Assembly (NCBI GenBank): GCA_015493765.1
Contig: WGCQ01000017.1
Coordinates: 1 to 37,261 of the forward strand
Origin: Deltaproteobacteria bacterium
GTDB lineage: Bacteria; Myxococcota_A; UBA9042; DTJE01; S145-11
Length of the DNA: 37,261 nt
Direction: 5' to 3'
The notes below the pieces were generated by a model. It searched no databases, was not told the origin of the DNA, and saw only the letters and a program-made list of their open reading frames with translations. Shown one piece after another: positions 8,794 to 16,076 of this stretch; within the stretch, counting starts at the first letter, position 1; each line of letters begins with the position of its first letter. Made by a program: the position numbers and the translations under genes.

Positions 8794-8815
8794 TATAACC
8801 GTTTAAACGGTTATA
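8794..8815. promoter_or_regulatory. Perfect 22-bp palindrome, copy 1 of a shared operator
   Basis: The 20-bp core ATAACCGTTTAAACGGTTAT is extended here by one more pair. The same core occurs at 11125-11144. The 30 bases to the left are also similar in both places (TTTATTGAT, TTA, TCAT at the same offsets). It lies 42 bases before the start of the interrupted thioredoxin-like gene and upstream of the DUF169 gene, and probably binds a dimeric regulator of those genes. The regulator is not identified. Confidence 0.7.
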
Positions 8816-8856
8816 TATGAATTGCTTGTGACCGCCATTGTCGAGGTATCGATTTG

Positions 8857-9306
8857 ATGGATTCAGGAAAGAAAAAACGGGTGGAAACGTCATTTGCCGC
8901 CCTGCAAAAGGCCGTAAAAGCACACCCGGGCATCACCATCCAAACCCAAATTACCGGACTAAATGCGGGAGTCGGGCACTGCAGGCGGCCCATCTACTTT
9001 GTCGTCTGCACCTGTTTGATGCTCGACGTACGGCTAGTACGCCTGCGCTCAAACAGGCTTAACTCCGCGTATCTGAACCACTTTCAGTGCCCTTTGTCCT
9101 CAGGTAATTTGGGCCAACGAATACGGATTGACGTCAACAGGCTGGCCGCTGTCAAGTACCAGGAAATGCATCCGATCATGGTGCTGCCCGCCATCTACCT
9201 GTTCGACGGGGCCAGTAACCTGGTCAAGATGTTGCAGGGCGAGGTTACCACGAAACAGGTCACTGACATCATCATGCCGGAAAGGCCGGGCCATGATAAA
9301 CCGTAA
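8857..9306 (+). pseudogene. Thioredoxin-like gene interrupted by a dispersed repeat
   Basis: The frame starting at ATG 8857 (MDSGKKKRVETSFAALQKAV) is open to 9306. Its middle (8945-9113) is a dispersed repeat that occurs twice more in the window. After the repeat the protein looks real and thioredoxin-like: IRIDVNRLAAVKYQ, then a likely cis-Pro segment MVLPAIYLFDGASNLVKMLQGE, matching beta3 to beta5 of the fold. The CxxC half is not visible, so it was lost or replaced. GAGGTATCG precedes the start. The DUF169 gene follows 14 bases after the stop behind its own strong ribosome site, so this is probably the first gene of that operon. Whether the chimera is still translated is unknown. Confidence 0.55.
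8945..9113 (+). repeat. Dispersed hairpin repeat, family 1, copy 1
   Basis: The unit is bounded by inverted ends CCCAAATTACC and GGTAATTTGGG. Inside, CCTGTTTGA and TCAAACAGG form a perfect 9-bp stem enclosing TGCTCGAC and CCTGCGC, with a second small stem CGTAC/GTACG. Copies are at 24611-24793 (+) and 28340-28555 (-). It contains the only CTAG I could find in the window (9032-9035). Confidence 0.75.
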
Positions 9307-9320
9307 AAAGGAGGTGTGTC

Positions 9321-10079
9321 ATGTGCGAAAAGAAAATCGGACCACAGGCAAGGGTGCTAAAAAACATCCTGAACCTGGACAGTGAGCCGGTGGCCGTGTA
9401 CCTGGTGCAAAGGGATTCACCGACACGGGATTTTGCTGATTTCCGGGCGGTGGAACGGCATCGTTACTGCCAGGCGATCATGCGCGCCAGGCGGGGCGAA
9501 AAGGTCCTGTTGGAGCAGGACCAGGTTGCCTGTCCGGCTGCACGCAGGGCTTTCGGCTTCGCTGAACTGCCGCCTGCCCTGGCCAGCGGCGAGGGCCTGG
9601 TCGGGTTTGGCATTGCACGAACCCCGGATGTCGGCCGACGCATGTTCGAAAACATGCCGGTGTTGCCCCGGGGCGCGGTGTCCGCAATTGCCGCATGCCC
9701 GCTGGAGCAGGCCCCGCGCCTGCCCGACGTGGTGATAATCGAGGACCGGCCGGAACGCCTGATGTGGCTGTTGCTGGCCGACCTGAACCTGTCCGAAGGA
9801 CGGCGGCGGACCAGTGATACCGCGGTGCTGCAGGCCACCTGCGTGGACGCCACCATAGTACCTTACACTCAGGATCGCCTGAATTACACCATGGGTTGTT
9901 ATGGGTGCCGCGAGGCCACGGACCTGGAACCAAACGAAACCGTGCTGGGTTTCCCGGGCCGGATGCTGGCCCCCCTGGTGGACATGCTGGAATACCTGAG
10001 GGAACGGGCCATCCCGCGTTCCCAGGCCAAGGCCCCCTGGCAGCAATTGCATAACCGACTGGCCGGCGGCAAGGCGTAA
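9321..10079 (+). CDS. DUF169 family protein
   Basis: A 252-residue cytoplasmic protein of the DUF169 family, common in anaerobes and methanogens, of unknown biochemical function. Family-like stretches are the start (LNLDSEPVAVYLV), HRYCQAIMRARRGEKVLLE with a conserved Cys, CPAARRAFGF, and GCYGCREATDL near residues 192-202. The several conserved Cys residues suggest metal or redox chemistry, but this is inference. A strong AAGGAGG lies before the ATG. It follows the broken thioredoxin-like gene and precedes an FmdE-like secreted protein; the shared operator at 8794 suggests joint control with the downstream FmdE gene. Confidence 0.85.
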   Translation: MCEKKIGPQARVLKNILNLDSEPVAVYLVQRDSPTRDFADFRAVERHRYCQAIMRARRGEKVLLEQDQVACPAARRAFGFAELPPALASGEGLVGFGIARTPDVGRRMFENMPVLPRGAVSAIAACPLEQAPRLPDVVIIEDRPERLMWLLLADLNLSEGRRRTSDTAVLQATCVDATIVPYTQDRLNYTMGCYGCREATDLEPNETVLGFPGRMLAPLVDMLEYLRERAIPRSQAKAPWQQLHNRLAGGKA

Positions 10080-10100
10080 GATTGTTTACCCTGGGCCGGG

Positions 10101-10116
10101 CCGGTAATTTGGGTTT
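10101..10116. repeat. Right partner of a perfect 16-bp inverted repeat (8942-8957)
   Basis: CCGGTAATTTGGGTTT is the exact reverse complement of 8942-8957. The pair encloses the family-1 repeat and the DUF169 gene (about 1.17 kb). The same motif forms the ends of the short elements at 8945-9113 and 18913-18987, so it may be a solo repeat end rather than a border of one mobile unit. Confidence 0.6.
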
Positions 10117-10122
10117 TAGCTC

Positions 10123-10151
10123 TTGACTATATCTGCATATGCGGTTATAAG
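10123..10151 (+). promoter_or_regulatory. Sigma-70 promoter of the secreted FmdE-like gene
   Basis: TTGACT (10123-10128), a 17-base spacer and TATAAG (10146-10151). The gene start at 10222 would have a leader of about 65 bases. The spacer holds GCGGTTATAAG, which resembles half of the 20-bp palindrome found at 8795 and 11125. Confidence 0.7.
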
Positions 10152-10221
10152 TATAAGGCTTTGGCTTATTCCCTGTCTATTGGGACAAAGAACGTTTGTT
10201 TTTCAACTCATGGAGGTACTC

Positions 10222-10971
10222 ATGAACACATTTCAAAAGAATCACTATCCGCCCAGATCCGCAAAACAGCGCAAAGGACTCCCGGTGATCGGTATGCCAG
10301 GAGGTGTATTCAACCGGCTGGGGCTCCTGGCCGTAGGGATAATCATGCTGTTCGGCATGAATGCCAGCGCACAAACGAGCGTCTATAAAAAGGCCGGCGT
10401 AATCCGCATCAGGGACCACAAGGCCACCATGGCCGGGACCGTCAGAAAGGATGGCGACCTTTTCAAGATCACCCTGATGGATATCGGGAAATTCGACGGT
10501 CATATCTGCGGCTGCAACACCGCTGGGTTTTTAATCACGAAAAAGGTCCTTGGCATGCTGTTCCCCAATGAAATACCGGTAAGGAATACGATTCGGGTGA
10601 AAATATCCGGATACAACCGCGATTTGATCGACGCTATTTCCTATATCACGGGCATACGCCTGAATACAGGCGCTTACACGCATGCCCCTAATGAGTTGAG
10701 CGTGGACAAATCCTTGGCCGGCCGTGCAGGGACCACGGTATTGATTTTCGAGCGCAAAGACAATGGCAAAAAGGTAAAAGTAGTGCTGGACAAGGGACGC
10801 TTGCTGAGCAAACACGAAATGTCCGTGATCAAGGCCGTCAAGCCAAAACTAATCCGGCACAAGGCAACCGCCGCAGAAAAAAAACAGTATGCGGAAGTTA
10901 CCCGTGCAATCGTTGAAAAAGAAATTACGAATATGCCTAAGGGCGCGATTACTTTTCAGGAGATAAAATAA
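10222..10971 (+). CDS. Secreted FmdE-like protein
   Basis: A 249-residue protein with a long basic N-region, a hydrophobic stretch (LGLLAVGIIMLFGM, residues ~36-49) and a likely signal cleavage at NASA-QT, so it is probably periplasmic. The mature part has the FmdE-type signature GHxCG (DGHICGCNTAGFLI), then ITGIRLNTGAYTH, like the core of formylmethanofuran dehydrogenase subunit E relatives. These proteins bind metal through His and Cys; their role outside methanogens is not known. The start at ATG 10222 is fixed by GGAGGT. The first codons and ribosome site (ATGGAGGTA-TCATGAACAC) are nearly identical to those of the cytoplasmic FmdE gene at 11595, which suggests duplication of the initiation region. 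Confidence 0.72.
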   Translation: MNTFQKNHYPPRSAKQRKGLPVIGMPGGVFNRLGLLAVGIIMLFGMNASAQTSVYKKAGVIRIRDHKATMAGTVRKDGDLFKITLMDIGKFDGHICGCNTAGFLITKKVLGMLFPNEIPVRNTIRVKISGYNRDLIDAISYITGIRLNTGAYTHAPNELSVDKSLAGRAGTTVLIFERKDNGKKVKVVLDKGRLLSKHEMSVIKAVKPKLIRHKATAAEKKQYAEVTRAIVEKEITNMPKGAITFQEIK

Positions 10972-11124
10972 TCCCTTTGGGATGCTCCAAGAGCAGTTCA
11001 TTTTCACAGTAATATTCCCTCCGCACCTGTCCTTATGATGACGTAAGCGACGTAATCCCCGATTCGTAATGGAATTTGCGATTCCTTTCCAAATACAGGT
11101 ATTTATTGATTTTAATCATTATGC

Positions 11125-11144
11125 ATAACCGTTTAAACGGTTAT
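11125..11144. promoter_or_regulatory. Perfect 20-bp palindrome, copy 2 of a shared operator
   Basis: ATAACCGTTTAAACGGTTAT, identical to the core at 8795-8814, with a similar left flank. TATAGT just to its right could be a -10 element. It lies 40 bases before a well-spaced AGGAGG and an ATG at 11184 and about 450 bases before the FmdE gene. Confidence 0.7.
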
Positions 11145-11183
11145 AGTGTCTTGTGTGACACGCTTTTTTATTAGGAGGTGTGC

Positions 11184-11576
11184 ATGCCATGGTTTGCCGG
11201 AACCAACAGTAAAGAAATCGATTGGAGTTCGTCAATTAGGTCTCTCCGGCTTGCGCAGGACCTACGCGGACAAAAACGTACGGGCCGGGGTAAAGGCGGG
11301 CCTGGTACGAAATGCCCGGGACGAACAGGCAGGCGAAAAAAGGGTGTTGATTTGATGGATTTGCCATTAAATCGTAGGGGCGAGTTCCAAACCAGCCCTT
11401 TTTGGCGATGTAATGTAAGTTCTTGGAAAAAATGGAATAATATCGTTGCCTGCGAGCCTCCGGCGGTACACGCAGGCGCGGCCACCTGCGCTCCAATAAG
11501 AGACTATTTCAAGGGCCTCAAGGACGCCGGCGATCCCTGGAGGGGCTTTTTCAACAGCCAAAAATTTGTGTATTAA
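11184..11576 (+). pseudogene. Small open frame behind the palindrome, apparently overrun by a repeat
   Basis: ATG 11184 has AGGAGG 5 bases upstream, so the start looks genuine (MPWFAGTNSKEIDW). From about 11300 the frame runs through a family-2 intergenic repeat and the amino-acid sequence becomes low in quality. I recognise no family. The likeliest reading is the first codons of a lost gene fused to repeat sequence, the same pattern seen at 8857 behind the other copy of the palindrome. It may instead be a real small protein. Confidence 0.35.
11300..11560 (+). repeat. Dispersed intergenic repeat, family 2, copy 1
   Basis: Marked by GGGTGTTGATTTGATGG (from 11342), TAGGGGCGAGTTCCAAACCAGCCC (11376 on) and, at the right, GACGCCGGCGATCCCTGGAGG (from 11522). 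Related words recur at 14850-14960, 17690-17830 and, reversed, at 36960-37030. There is no coding content I trust. Confidence 0.5.
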
Positions 11577-11594
11577 TTTTTTATGGAGGTATTC

Positions 11595-12215
11595 ATGAAC
11601 ACTTTTGAGAAAAACCTAACACGTTACATGCCGCCGGACTGGGGATTCCAGTTTCACGGACATCGGTGTCCTTTCATGCCCCTGGGCTATCGCATGGGCA
11701 TCATGGCCCTGGAGCGCATGGGCCTGGAAAGGGAAAAGAACCACGGACTGCACGTATTCCCTGAACTGGGCGAAGGCCATCCCCAGGCATGCCTGGTGGA
11801 CGGCATCCAGATCGCAACGGGAGCGACCCTGGGCAAGACCCTGGTGGAAAAGACGTTCTGGGGCAAAATGGCGGCCACATTCTGGTACAAGGACAAGACC
11901 CCGATCCGTTTCCTGATGAAACCGGATTTCCTGGACGGATTTGCGCCATTCGAGTTCTTTAAGTACCGCAAGCGGGGCGTGGAACCATCGGATATTCCGC
12001 CGAAGGTCACGCAGGAGGTGCTGGACTGGACACTTTCCGTGCCCGACGAGGATGTTTACGAGATCACGGAACGCCCGGACTTCGTTTACACGCCGCCGCG
12101 CGGCTCATTCAACAAGACAAAGTGCAGCATCTGCGGTGAATACGTATTCGAGCGTTACGTCAGGATCCTGGACGGTAAGCCCGTGTGCATCCCGTGTTCG
12201 GGTTATCGGAAATAA
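11595..12215 (+). CDS. FmdE family protein with C-terminal zinc ribbon
   Basis: A 206-residue cytoplasmic protein. Residues ~16-30 hold the family signature FHGHRCPFMPLGYRMG, followed by GEGHPQACLVDGIQ and ATGATLGKT, typical of formylmethanofuran dehydrogenase subunit E-like proteins. The C-terminus carries two CxxC pairs (KCSICGEYVFE and CIPCSG) that form a zinc ribbon of the TraR/DksA type often fused to FmdE. The function is unknown outside methanogens; in sulfate reducers these proteins sit near molybdenum or tungsten enzymes, but no such enzyme is encoded here. Start ATG 11595 follows GGAGGT; an in-frame ATG at 11583 overlaps the ribosome site. It probably depends on the palindrome at 11125. 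Confidence 0.85.
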   Translation: MNTFEKNLTRYMPPDWGFQFHGHRCPFMPLGYRMGIMALERMGLEREKNHGLHVFPELGEGHPQACLVDGIQIATGATLGKTLVEKTFWGKMAATFWYKDKTPIRFLMKPDFLDGFAPFEFFKYRKRGVEPSDIPPKVTQEVLDWTLSVPDEDVYEITERPDFVYTPPRGSFNKTKCSICGEYVFERYVRILDGKPVCIPCSGYRK

Positions 12216-12393
12216 CGCTGGAAGGGATTATACCACGGGTATGACGAGGGCAAAGGGTCCGGGATCCCGGACCATCAGTCCGAAACAGTCCAGAAACCTG
12301 GACCGCAGCATTATGAGCCGACATGCATTAATAACGCATTTTCAATGAGTTACACGCTTGAATCCCATGGCACGATCTTTGCATTCAGATTGT

Positions 12394-12540
12394 TGTCCCT
12401 TTCGGGACATTTGTCAGGCCCACCGCGGAGGGCGATAGAGCGCTCGGGACTTGTTCCCCGGACTTTGATTGGTGGTGGCGTGGTCTGTCCGCAGGCCACA
12501 GGACCCGGTCGGCGTGTCGGCGGGGGAGGGCCCTGGCGTC
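12394..12540 (+). ncRNA. Candidate structured RNA or repeat, copy A
   Basis: This segment aligns along its length with the reverse strand of 20570-20710. Both end in CGGCGGGGGAGGGCCC. Three hairpins occupy the same places: GTCCC-TTTC-GGGAC at 12395, GGGA-CTTGT-TCCC near 12447-12459, and GTGGTCTG-TCCG-CAGGCCAC at 12480-12499. The last is CAGGTCTG-CCCC-CAGACCTG in the other copy, so two pairs are swapped and pairing is kept. This copy ends 99 bases before arsR and could be its leader, but the other copy precedes no gene in this orientation. Strand is therefore uncertain. I recognise no known RNA family. Confidence 0.4.
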
Positions 12541-12548
12541 GGCCACCG

Positions 12549-12568
12549 GTCCACCGGCCCGGGTGGAC
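12549..12568. other. GTCCACC/GGTGGAC hairpin before arsR
   Basis: A perfect 7-bp stem with loop GGCCCG is followed by TATAAAAAA. There is no U-run after the stem on either strand, so it is not a terminator. TATAAA may be the -10 of the ars promoter. I found no convincing ArsR operator palindrome between here and the arsR start. Confidence 0.35.
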
Positions 12569-12639
12569 TATAAAAAATCGCGCTCCCGTGGCATATTAGG
12601 ATTATCCCCGTCTTGCGAAAGGCGGGCAAGGAGGTGAAC

Positions 12640-13002
12640 ATGGAAGGCATGGCAAGGTTGTTTAAGGCCCTGGCCGACGAAACCCGGGTCCGAATCATGG
12701 CCCTGATCCTGGAACATGGTGAACTGTGCGTCTGCGACTGCATGTACATCCTGCAAATCAGCCAGTCCAAGGCATCCAGGCACCTGCGTTACCTGGCAAA
12801 TGCCGGCCTGCTGAGGCCGCGCAGGGATGCGGTGTGGATGTACTATGACGTGCCAAAGGAACCCGACCCGGACCGCGACAAACTGCTGGACAGCCTGCGA
12901 GGCTGGATTACGCCCGAAAGGGACCCGGAAATTGCTGTCCGGGTCAAAAAATGGCTGGAATTGAAAGCAAATGGCCAGTTGTCATGCAGCGTAGACGCTT
13001 AG
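12640..13002 (+). CDS. arsR: ArsR-family arsenic-responsive repressor
   Basis: A 120-residue winged-helix repressor. ELCVCDC (residues ~28-34) is the arsenite-sensing Cys-x-Cys site at the start of the recognition region, as in E. coli ArsR (ELCVCDL), here with a third Cys. The recognition helix follows ([20 protein letters not shown]). The start was chosen for AAGGAGG at 7 bases. It is the first gene of an arsenic operon: acr3 follows after 4 bases. Arsenite binding should release it from the promoter upstream and turn on efflux. Confidence 0.95.
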   Translation: MEGMARLFKALADETRVRIMALILEHGELCVCDCMYILQISQSKASRHLRYLANAGLLRPRRDAVWMYYDVPKEPDPDRDKLLDSLRGWITPERDPEIAVRVKKWLELKANGQLSCSVDA

Positions 13003-13006
13003 GCCC

Positions 13007-14080
13007 ATGAATACGGCACACCAAAACAAGCAGACCGTTGTAAAAAGGCTTTCCCTGTTGGACCGCTACCTGACCCTGTGGATTTTCCTGGCCATGGCCG
13101 TGGGTATCCTGGCAGGCTGGAAGGTCCCGGGGGCGGTCGAATTCATCAACCGCTTCAATGCGGGTACCACGTCGATCCCCATTGCCATCGGCCTGGTCTT
13201 CATGATGTATCCGCCCTTGGCAAAGGTGCGTTACGAGGAACTGGGCAGGGTGTTTCGCCATCGCCGCGTACTGGTGCTGTCCCTGCTCCAGAACTGGATA
13301 ATAGGTCCAATCCTGATGTTCGCCTTGGCCGTGCTCTTCCTGCATGACAAGCCGCAGTACATGGTTGGTCTGATCATGATCGGCCTGGCCCGCTGCATCG
13401 CCATGGTAATAGTGTGGAACGACCTGGCCGAGGGGGACACGGAATACGCCGCTGGCCTGGTTGCTTTCAATTCGATATTCCAGGTGTTGTTTTATTCCGT
13501 GTACGCCTATGTTTTTATAACTGTCCTGCCTTCACTGATGGGCATGAAGGGCGCGGTTGTCCACATCAGCATGGCCGAGATCGCCAAAAGCGTGTTCATC
13601 TACCTGGGGATCCCGTTTATCGCGGGTTTTCTGACCCGGTTCATACTGGTACGAATAAAAGACAAGGAATGGTATCACGCACGGTTCGTCCCCAAAATCA
13701 ACCCGATTACACTAATCGCCTTGTTGTTTACCATTGTGGTGATGTTTTCCTTGAAAGGAAAAGCCATCGTACAGTTGCCAATGGACGTGGTCCGCATTGC
13801 GATCCCGTTACTGGCTTACTTTATCATCATGTTTCTTGTATCTTTCTGGATGGGCAAGCGGGCCGGCGCAACCTATCCTCAAACCACAACACTCGCATTT
13901 ACCGCGGCATCCAATAATTTCGAACTGGCAATAGCCGTGGCAGTGGCCACATTCACGATCAGCAGTGGTGCGGCCTTTGCTGCTGTCATAGGACCATTGA
14001 TCGAGGTGCCTGTGATGATCGGGTTGGTCAATGTATCGCTGTTTTTCAAACAGCGTTATTTCCACGGGGCAACAAAATGA
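13007..14080 (+). CDS. acr3: ACR3-family arsenite efflux transporter
   Basis: A 357-residue inner-membrane protein with about 10 hydrophobic helices. The family signatures are clear: [17 protein letters not shown] in the first third and [20 protein letters not shown] with the conserved Cys that is essential for transport. It exports arsenite, driven by the proton gradient. It is tightly coupled to arsR (4-base gap) and to the arsenate reductase gene (4-base ATGA overlap). Length matches bacterial ACR3 proteins. Confidence 0.96.
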   Translation: MNTAHQNKQTVVKRLSLLDRYLTLWIFLAMAVGILAGWKVPGAVEFINRFNAGTTSIPIAIGLVFMMYPPLAKVRYEELGRVFRHRRVLVLSLLQNWIIGPILMFALAVLFLHDKPQYMVGLIMIGLARCIAMVIVWNDLAEGDTEYAAGLVAFNSIFQVLFYSVYAYVFITVLPSLMGMKGAVVHISMAEIAKSVFIYLGIPFIAGFLTRFILVRIKDKEWYHARFVPKINPITLIALLFTIVVMFSLKGKAIVQLPMDVVRIAIPLLAYFIIMFLVSFWMGKRAGATYPQTTTLAFTAASNNFELAIAVAVATFTISSGAAFAAVIGPLIEVPVMIGLVNVSLFFKQRYFHGATK

Positions 14081-14772
14081 CACACGTACTGGAATTCCTG
14101 CATTACCCGGACGACCCTGATTCGGAGGTGGCCATGGAAATGCTCACCGAGGCCGTCATGACCATCACATCGGGGATTGAGATCCGGAAAAGAATCGTCA
14201 GGCCTGGGTCTTTATGCTGCGGCCATACCATGGAAATCCGCATCAACGGCAAAAGGGTCCGTGACGTGGCAACAGGGCCACCGGTCCCGGGAAATTTCGT
14301 AAACTGCGAGGTGGGCGACCTGCCTCCATGCTGGGCCGTGGAAGCCGCGATACTGAACGCAATCAAGCCGAGCGGCATCCTGTTTTTGTGCGTGGCAAAT
14401 TCTGCCCGCAGCCAACTGGCCGAAGGCATTGCGCGTTCCATGGCACCTGGTGACGTAAAGGTCTTTTCCGCTGGCTCCGCACCGACCGTCCTGCGTGAAG
14501 AGGTCGTCCGGGTCCTGGCGGAAATCGGTATAGATGCATCATCCCAATACGCAAAACCGATCGACGCAATCCCAACGGACCAGGTGGACGCGGTTATAAC
14601 GGTATGCGGCGAGGAGGTCTGTCCGGTGTGGCTGCATCCCGCTGCAAGGGTGCACTGGGCCATGCCCGACCCGGCCGCGGTCCAGGGGCCGGACCGCATC
14701 CGCGCATTTCGTGAAGTACGCAATGAACTCCTGATGCGAATCCGCAGGGTATTTCAGGACTGGCATGCCTAA
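14077..14772 (+). CDS. arsC: Arsenate reductase with N-terminal thioredoxin-like domain
   Basis: A 231-residue fusion. Residues ~105-231 are a low-molecular-weight-phosphatase-type arsenate reductase: the P-loop CVANSARS, the redox pair in [10 protein letters not shown] and the HWAMPDPA segment match thioredoxin-coupled ArsC of the pI258 type. It reduces arsenate to arsenite for export by Acr3. Residues 1-95 form a separate domain starting [17 protein letters not shown] and containing [16 protein letters not shown], which resembles the thioredoxin-like family with a SPT-x-R-x-NG motif found near mercury and arsenic genes. It has adjacent Cys residues rather than CxxC. It might recycle the reductase or bind the metalloid; that is inference. 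Confidence 0.88.
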   Translation: MTHVLEFLHYPDDPDSEVAMEMLTEAVMTITSGIEIRKRIVRPGSLCCGHTMEIRINGKRVRDVATGPPVPGNFVNCEVGDLPPCWAVEAAILNAIKPSGILFLCVANSARSQLAEGIARSMAPGDVKVFSAGSAPTVLREEVVRVLAEIGIDASSQYAKPIDAIPTDQVDAVITVCGEEVCPVWLHPAARVHWAMPDPAAVQGPDRIRAFREVRNELLMRIRRVFQDWHA

Positions 14773-14844
14773 CGAACACCACCAACAACCATCGGCAAAC
14801 GGCTGACAGCGGCCGTAATCCTGAACCTGTTTGTCACTGCCGCC

Positions 14845-14960
14845 GGGATGAGGCTGTTGATTTGATGGCAAATTCAGGGCGGGTTTAGAACCAGTACCCA
14901 CAAATATCGTGTAAATTCAGTGAGTTACATTGCGAGGCAAATTATCTGTCAAAATTAAGG
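14845..14960 (+). repeat. Dispersed intergenic repeat, family 2, copy 2
   Basis: GTTGATTTGATGG followed by GGGCGGGTTTAGAACCAGTACCC parallels the copy at 11342-11400. A shorter word, GGTGTTGATTTAAGAGATTTC, recurs at 15021-15042. The rest of the gap between arsC and cydB (14773-15059) shows no gene. GGTC-TTTC-GACC at 15047-15058 is a small hairpin by the cydB stop. Confidence 0.4.
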
Positions 14961-15059
14961 ACAAAAGGCGCTGTAACAGGTTCGGATACGTGGAATTAAG
15001 CCCGTGAGCGCATGTCTTCCGATGGTGTTGATTTAAGAGATTTCGGGTCTTTCGACCAA

Positions 15060-16076
15060 TCAATAGCCTTCTTCGTCGAACTGCACCTTGCCACTGAATT
15101 GCTTGTATGCCCAGCCCTGGTAAAACAGCACCAGTGGCGTACCAAGGAGGGCCATACCCAGCATCCAACCCAGGGTGCGCTGGCTGGACGATGCGTTGCT
15201 GATCGTGAGGCTCAGCTCGGGATGCCCGATTGCGGGCAGGATGGTCGGGTACAGCGACACGCCAACGATGCCCATGAGCCCTGCAATGGTCAGTGCGGAC
15301 CACAGGAATGTCCGAAACTCGTGGCCCTTGCCCATGCACACCCTGGTCATGACCATGAATACAACCGCCAGTACCGGGACAATCCACAACACCGGGTGGG
15401 CCATGAAGTTCGCAGTCAGGTGTTTTTCCATGGCAAAGGTCATGGCAGTGGCAACCACGAACAACACGATCAGGGCGACCCACGAGGCCTTTGCCCAGCC
15501 CAGGCCCCGCCTGGACAGGTCGCCTTCCGTCTTCATCCATATCCACAGGCCACCGTGCATCAGGAGCATGGCAAAACCGGTCAGCCCGATGACCAGGGCG
15601 TAGGGATTGAGCAGGGTGAAAAACGTGCCCGTGAACGTGTGGTGGGCGTCCATCGGCACACCACGCATCACGTTGCCCAGGGCGACGCCAAACAACAACG
15701 CAGGCAGCGGGCTGCCCAGGCTGAACGCCAGGTCCCAACCGCCGCGCCAGGTTGTGGACTCGTCCTTGGAGCGATATTCCATGGACACGGCGCGGAAGAT
15801 CAGGGAAAACAGCACCAGCATCAGGGCCAGGTAAAACCCGCTGAACACGGTTGCATACACCTGCGGAAATGCGGCGAACAATGCGCCTCCGCCCGTTAGC
15901 AGCCACACCTCGTTGCCATCCCACGTGGGACCCACGGAATTCAACAGGATGCGTTTTTCCCTGTCCTCTTTGACAAAAAACGACCAGAAACCCGTGCCCA
16001 GGTCAAAACCATCCAGGATCGCATAGATGATCAGCAGCAACCCGATCAATAAAAACCATATCGTCTGGAGTGTCAT
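15060..16076 (-). CDS. cydB: Cytochrome bd ubiquinol oxidase subunit II
   Basis: A 338-residue inner-membrane protein with about 8-9 helices. It begins with the typical CydB start (TIWFLLIGLLLIIYAILDGFDLGTGF) and continues with NEVWLLTGGGALFAAFP and a YRSKDESTTWRGGWD segment, all conserved in CydB. It forms the quinol oxidase with CydA, reducing oxygen to water at high affinity. The start overlaps the cydA stop by 4 bases. No cydX-like small frame is seen behind it. Confidence 0.96.
   Translation of the reverse strand: MTLQTIWFLLIGLLLIIYAILDGFDLGTGFWSFFVKEDREKRILLNSVGPTWDGNEVWLLTGGGALFAAFPQVYATVFSGFYLALMLVLFSLIFRAVSMEYRSKDESTTWRGGWDLAFSLGSPLPALLFGVALGNVMRGVPMDAHHTFTGTFFTLLNPYALVIGLTGFAMLLMHGGLWIWMKTEGDLSRRGLGWAKASWVALIVLFVVATAMTFAMEKHLTANFMAHPVLWIVPVLAVVFMVMTRVCMGKGHEFRTFLWSALTIAGLMGIVGVSLYPTILPAIGHPELSLTISNASSSQRTLGWMLGMALLGTPLVLFYQGWAYKQFSGKVQFDEEGY

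Noticed and set aside
8942-10116. A 1.17-kb mobile unit bounded by the perfect 16-bp inverted repeat
   Set aside because: The same end motif occurs alone and in short elements elsewhere, no target duplication is visible and the enclosed gene is not a transposase.
12549-12568. Intrinsic terminator before arsR
   Set aside because: The hairpin is followed by A residues, not T residues, on the relevant strand.
14917-15924. Long open frame antisense or out of frame to cydB
   Set aside because: CydB in the overlapping frame is unmistakable; this is a shadow caused by high GC.
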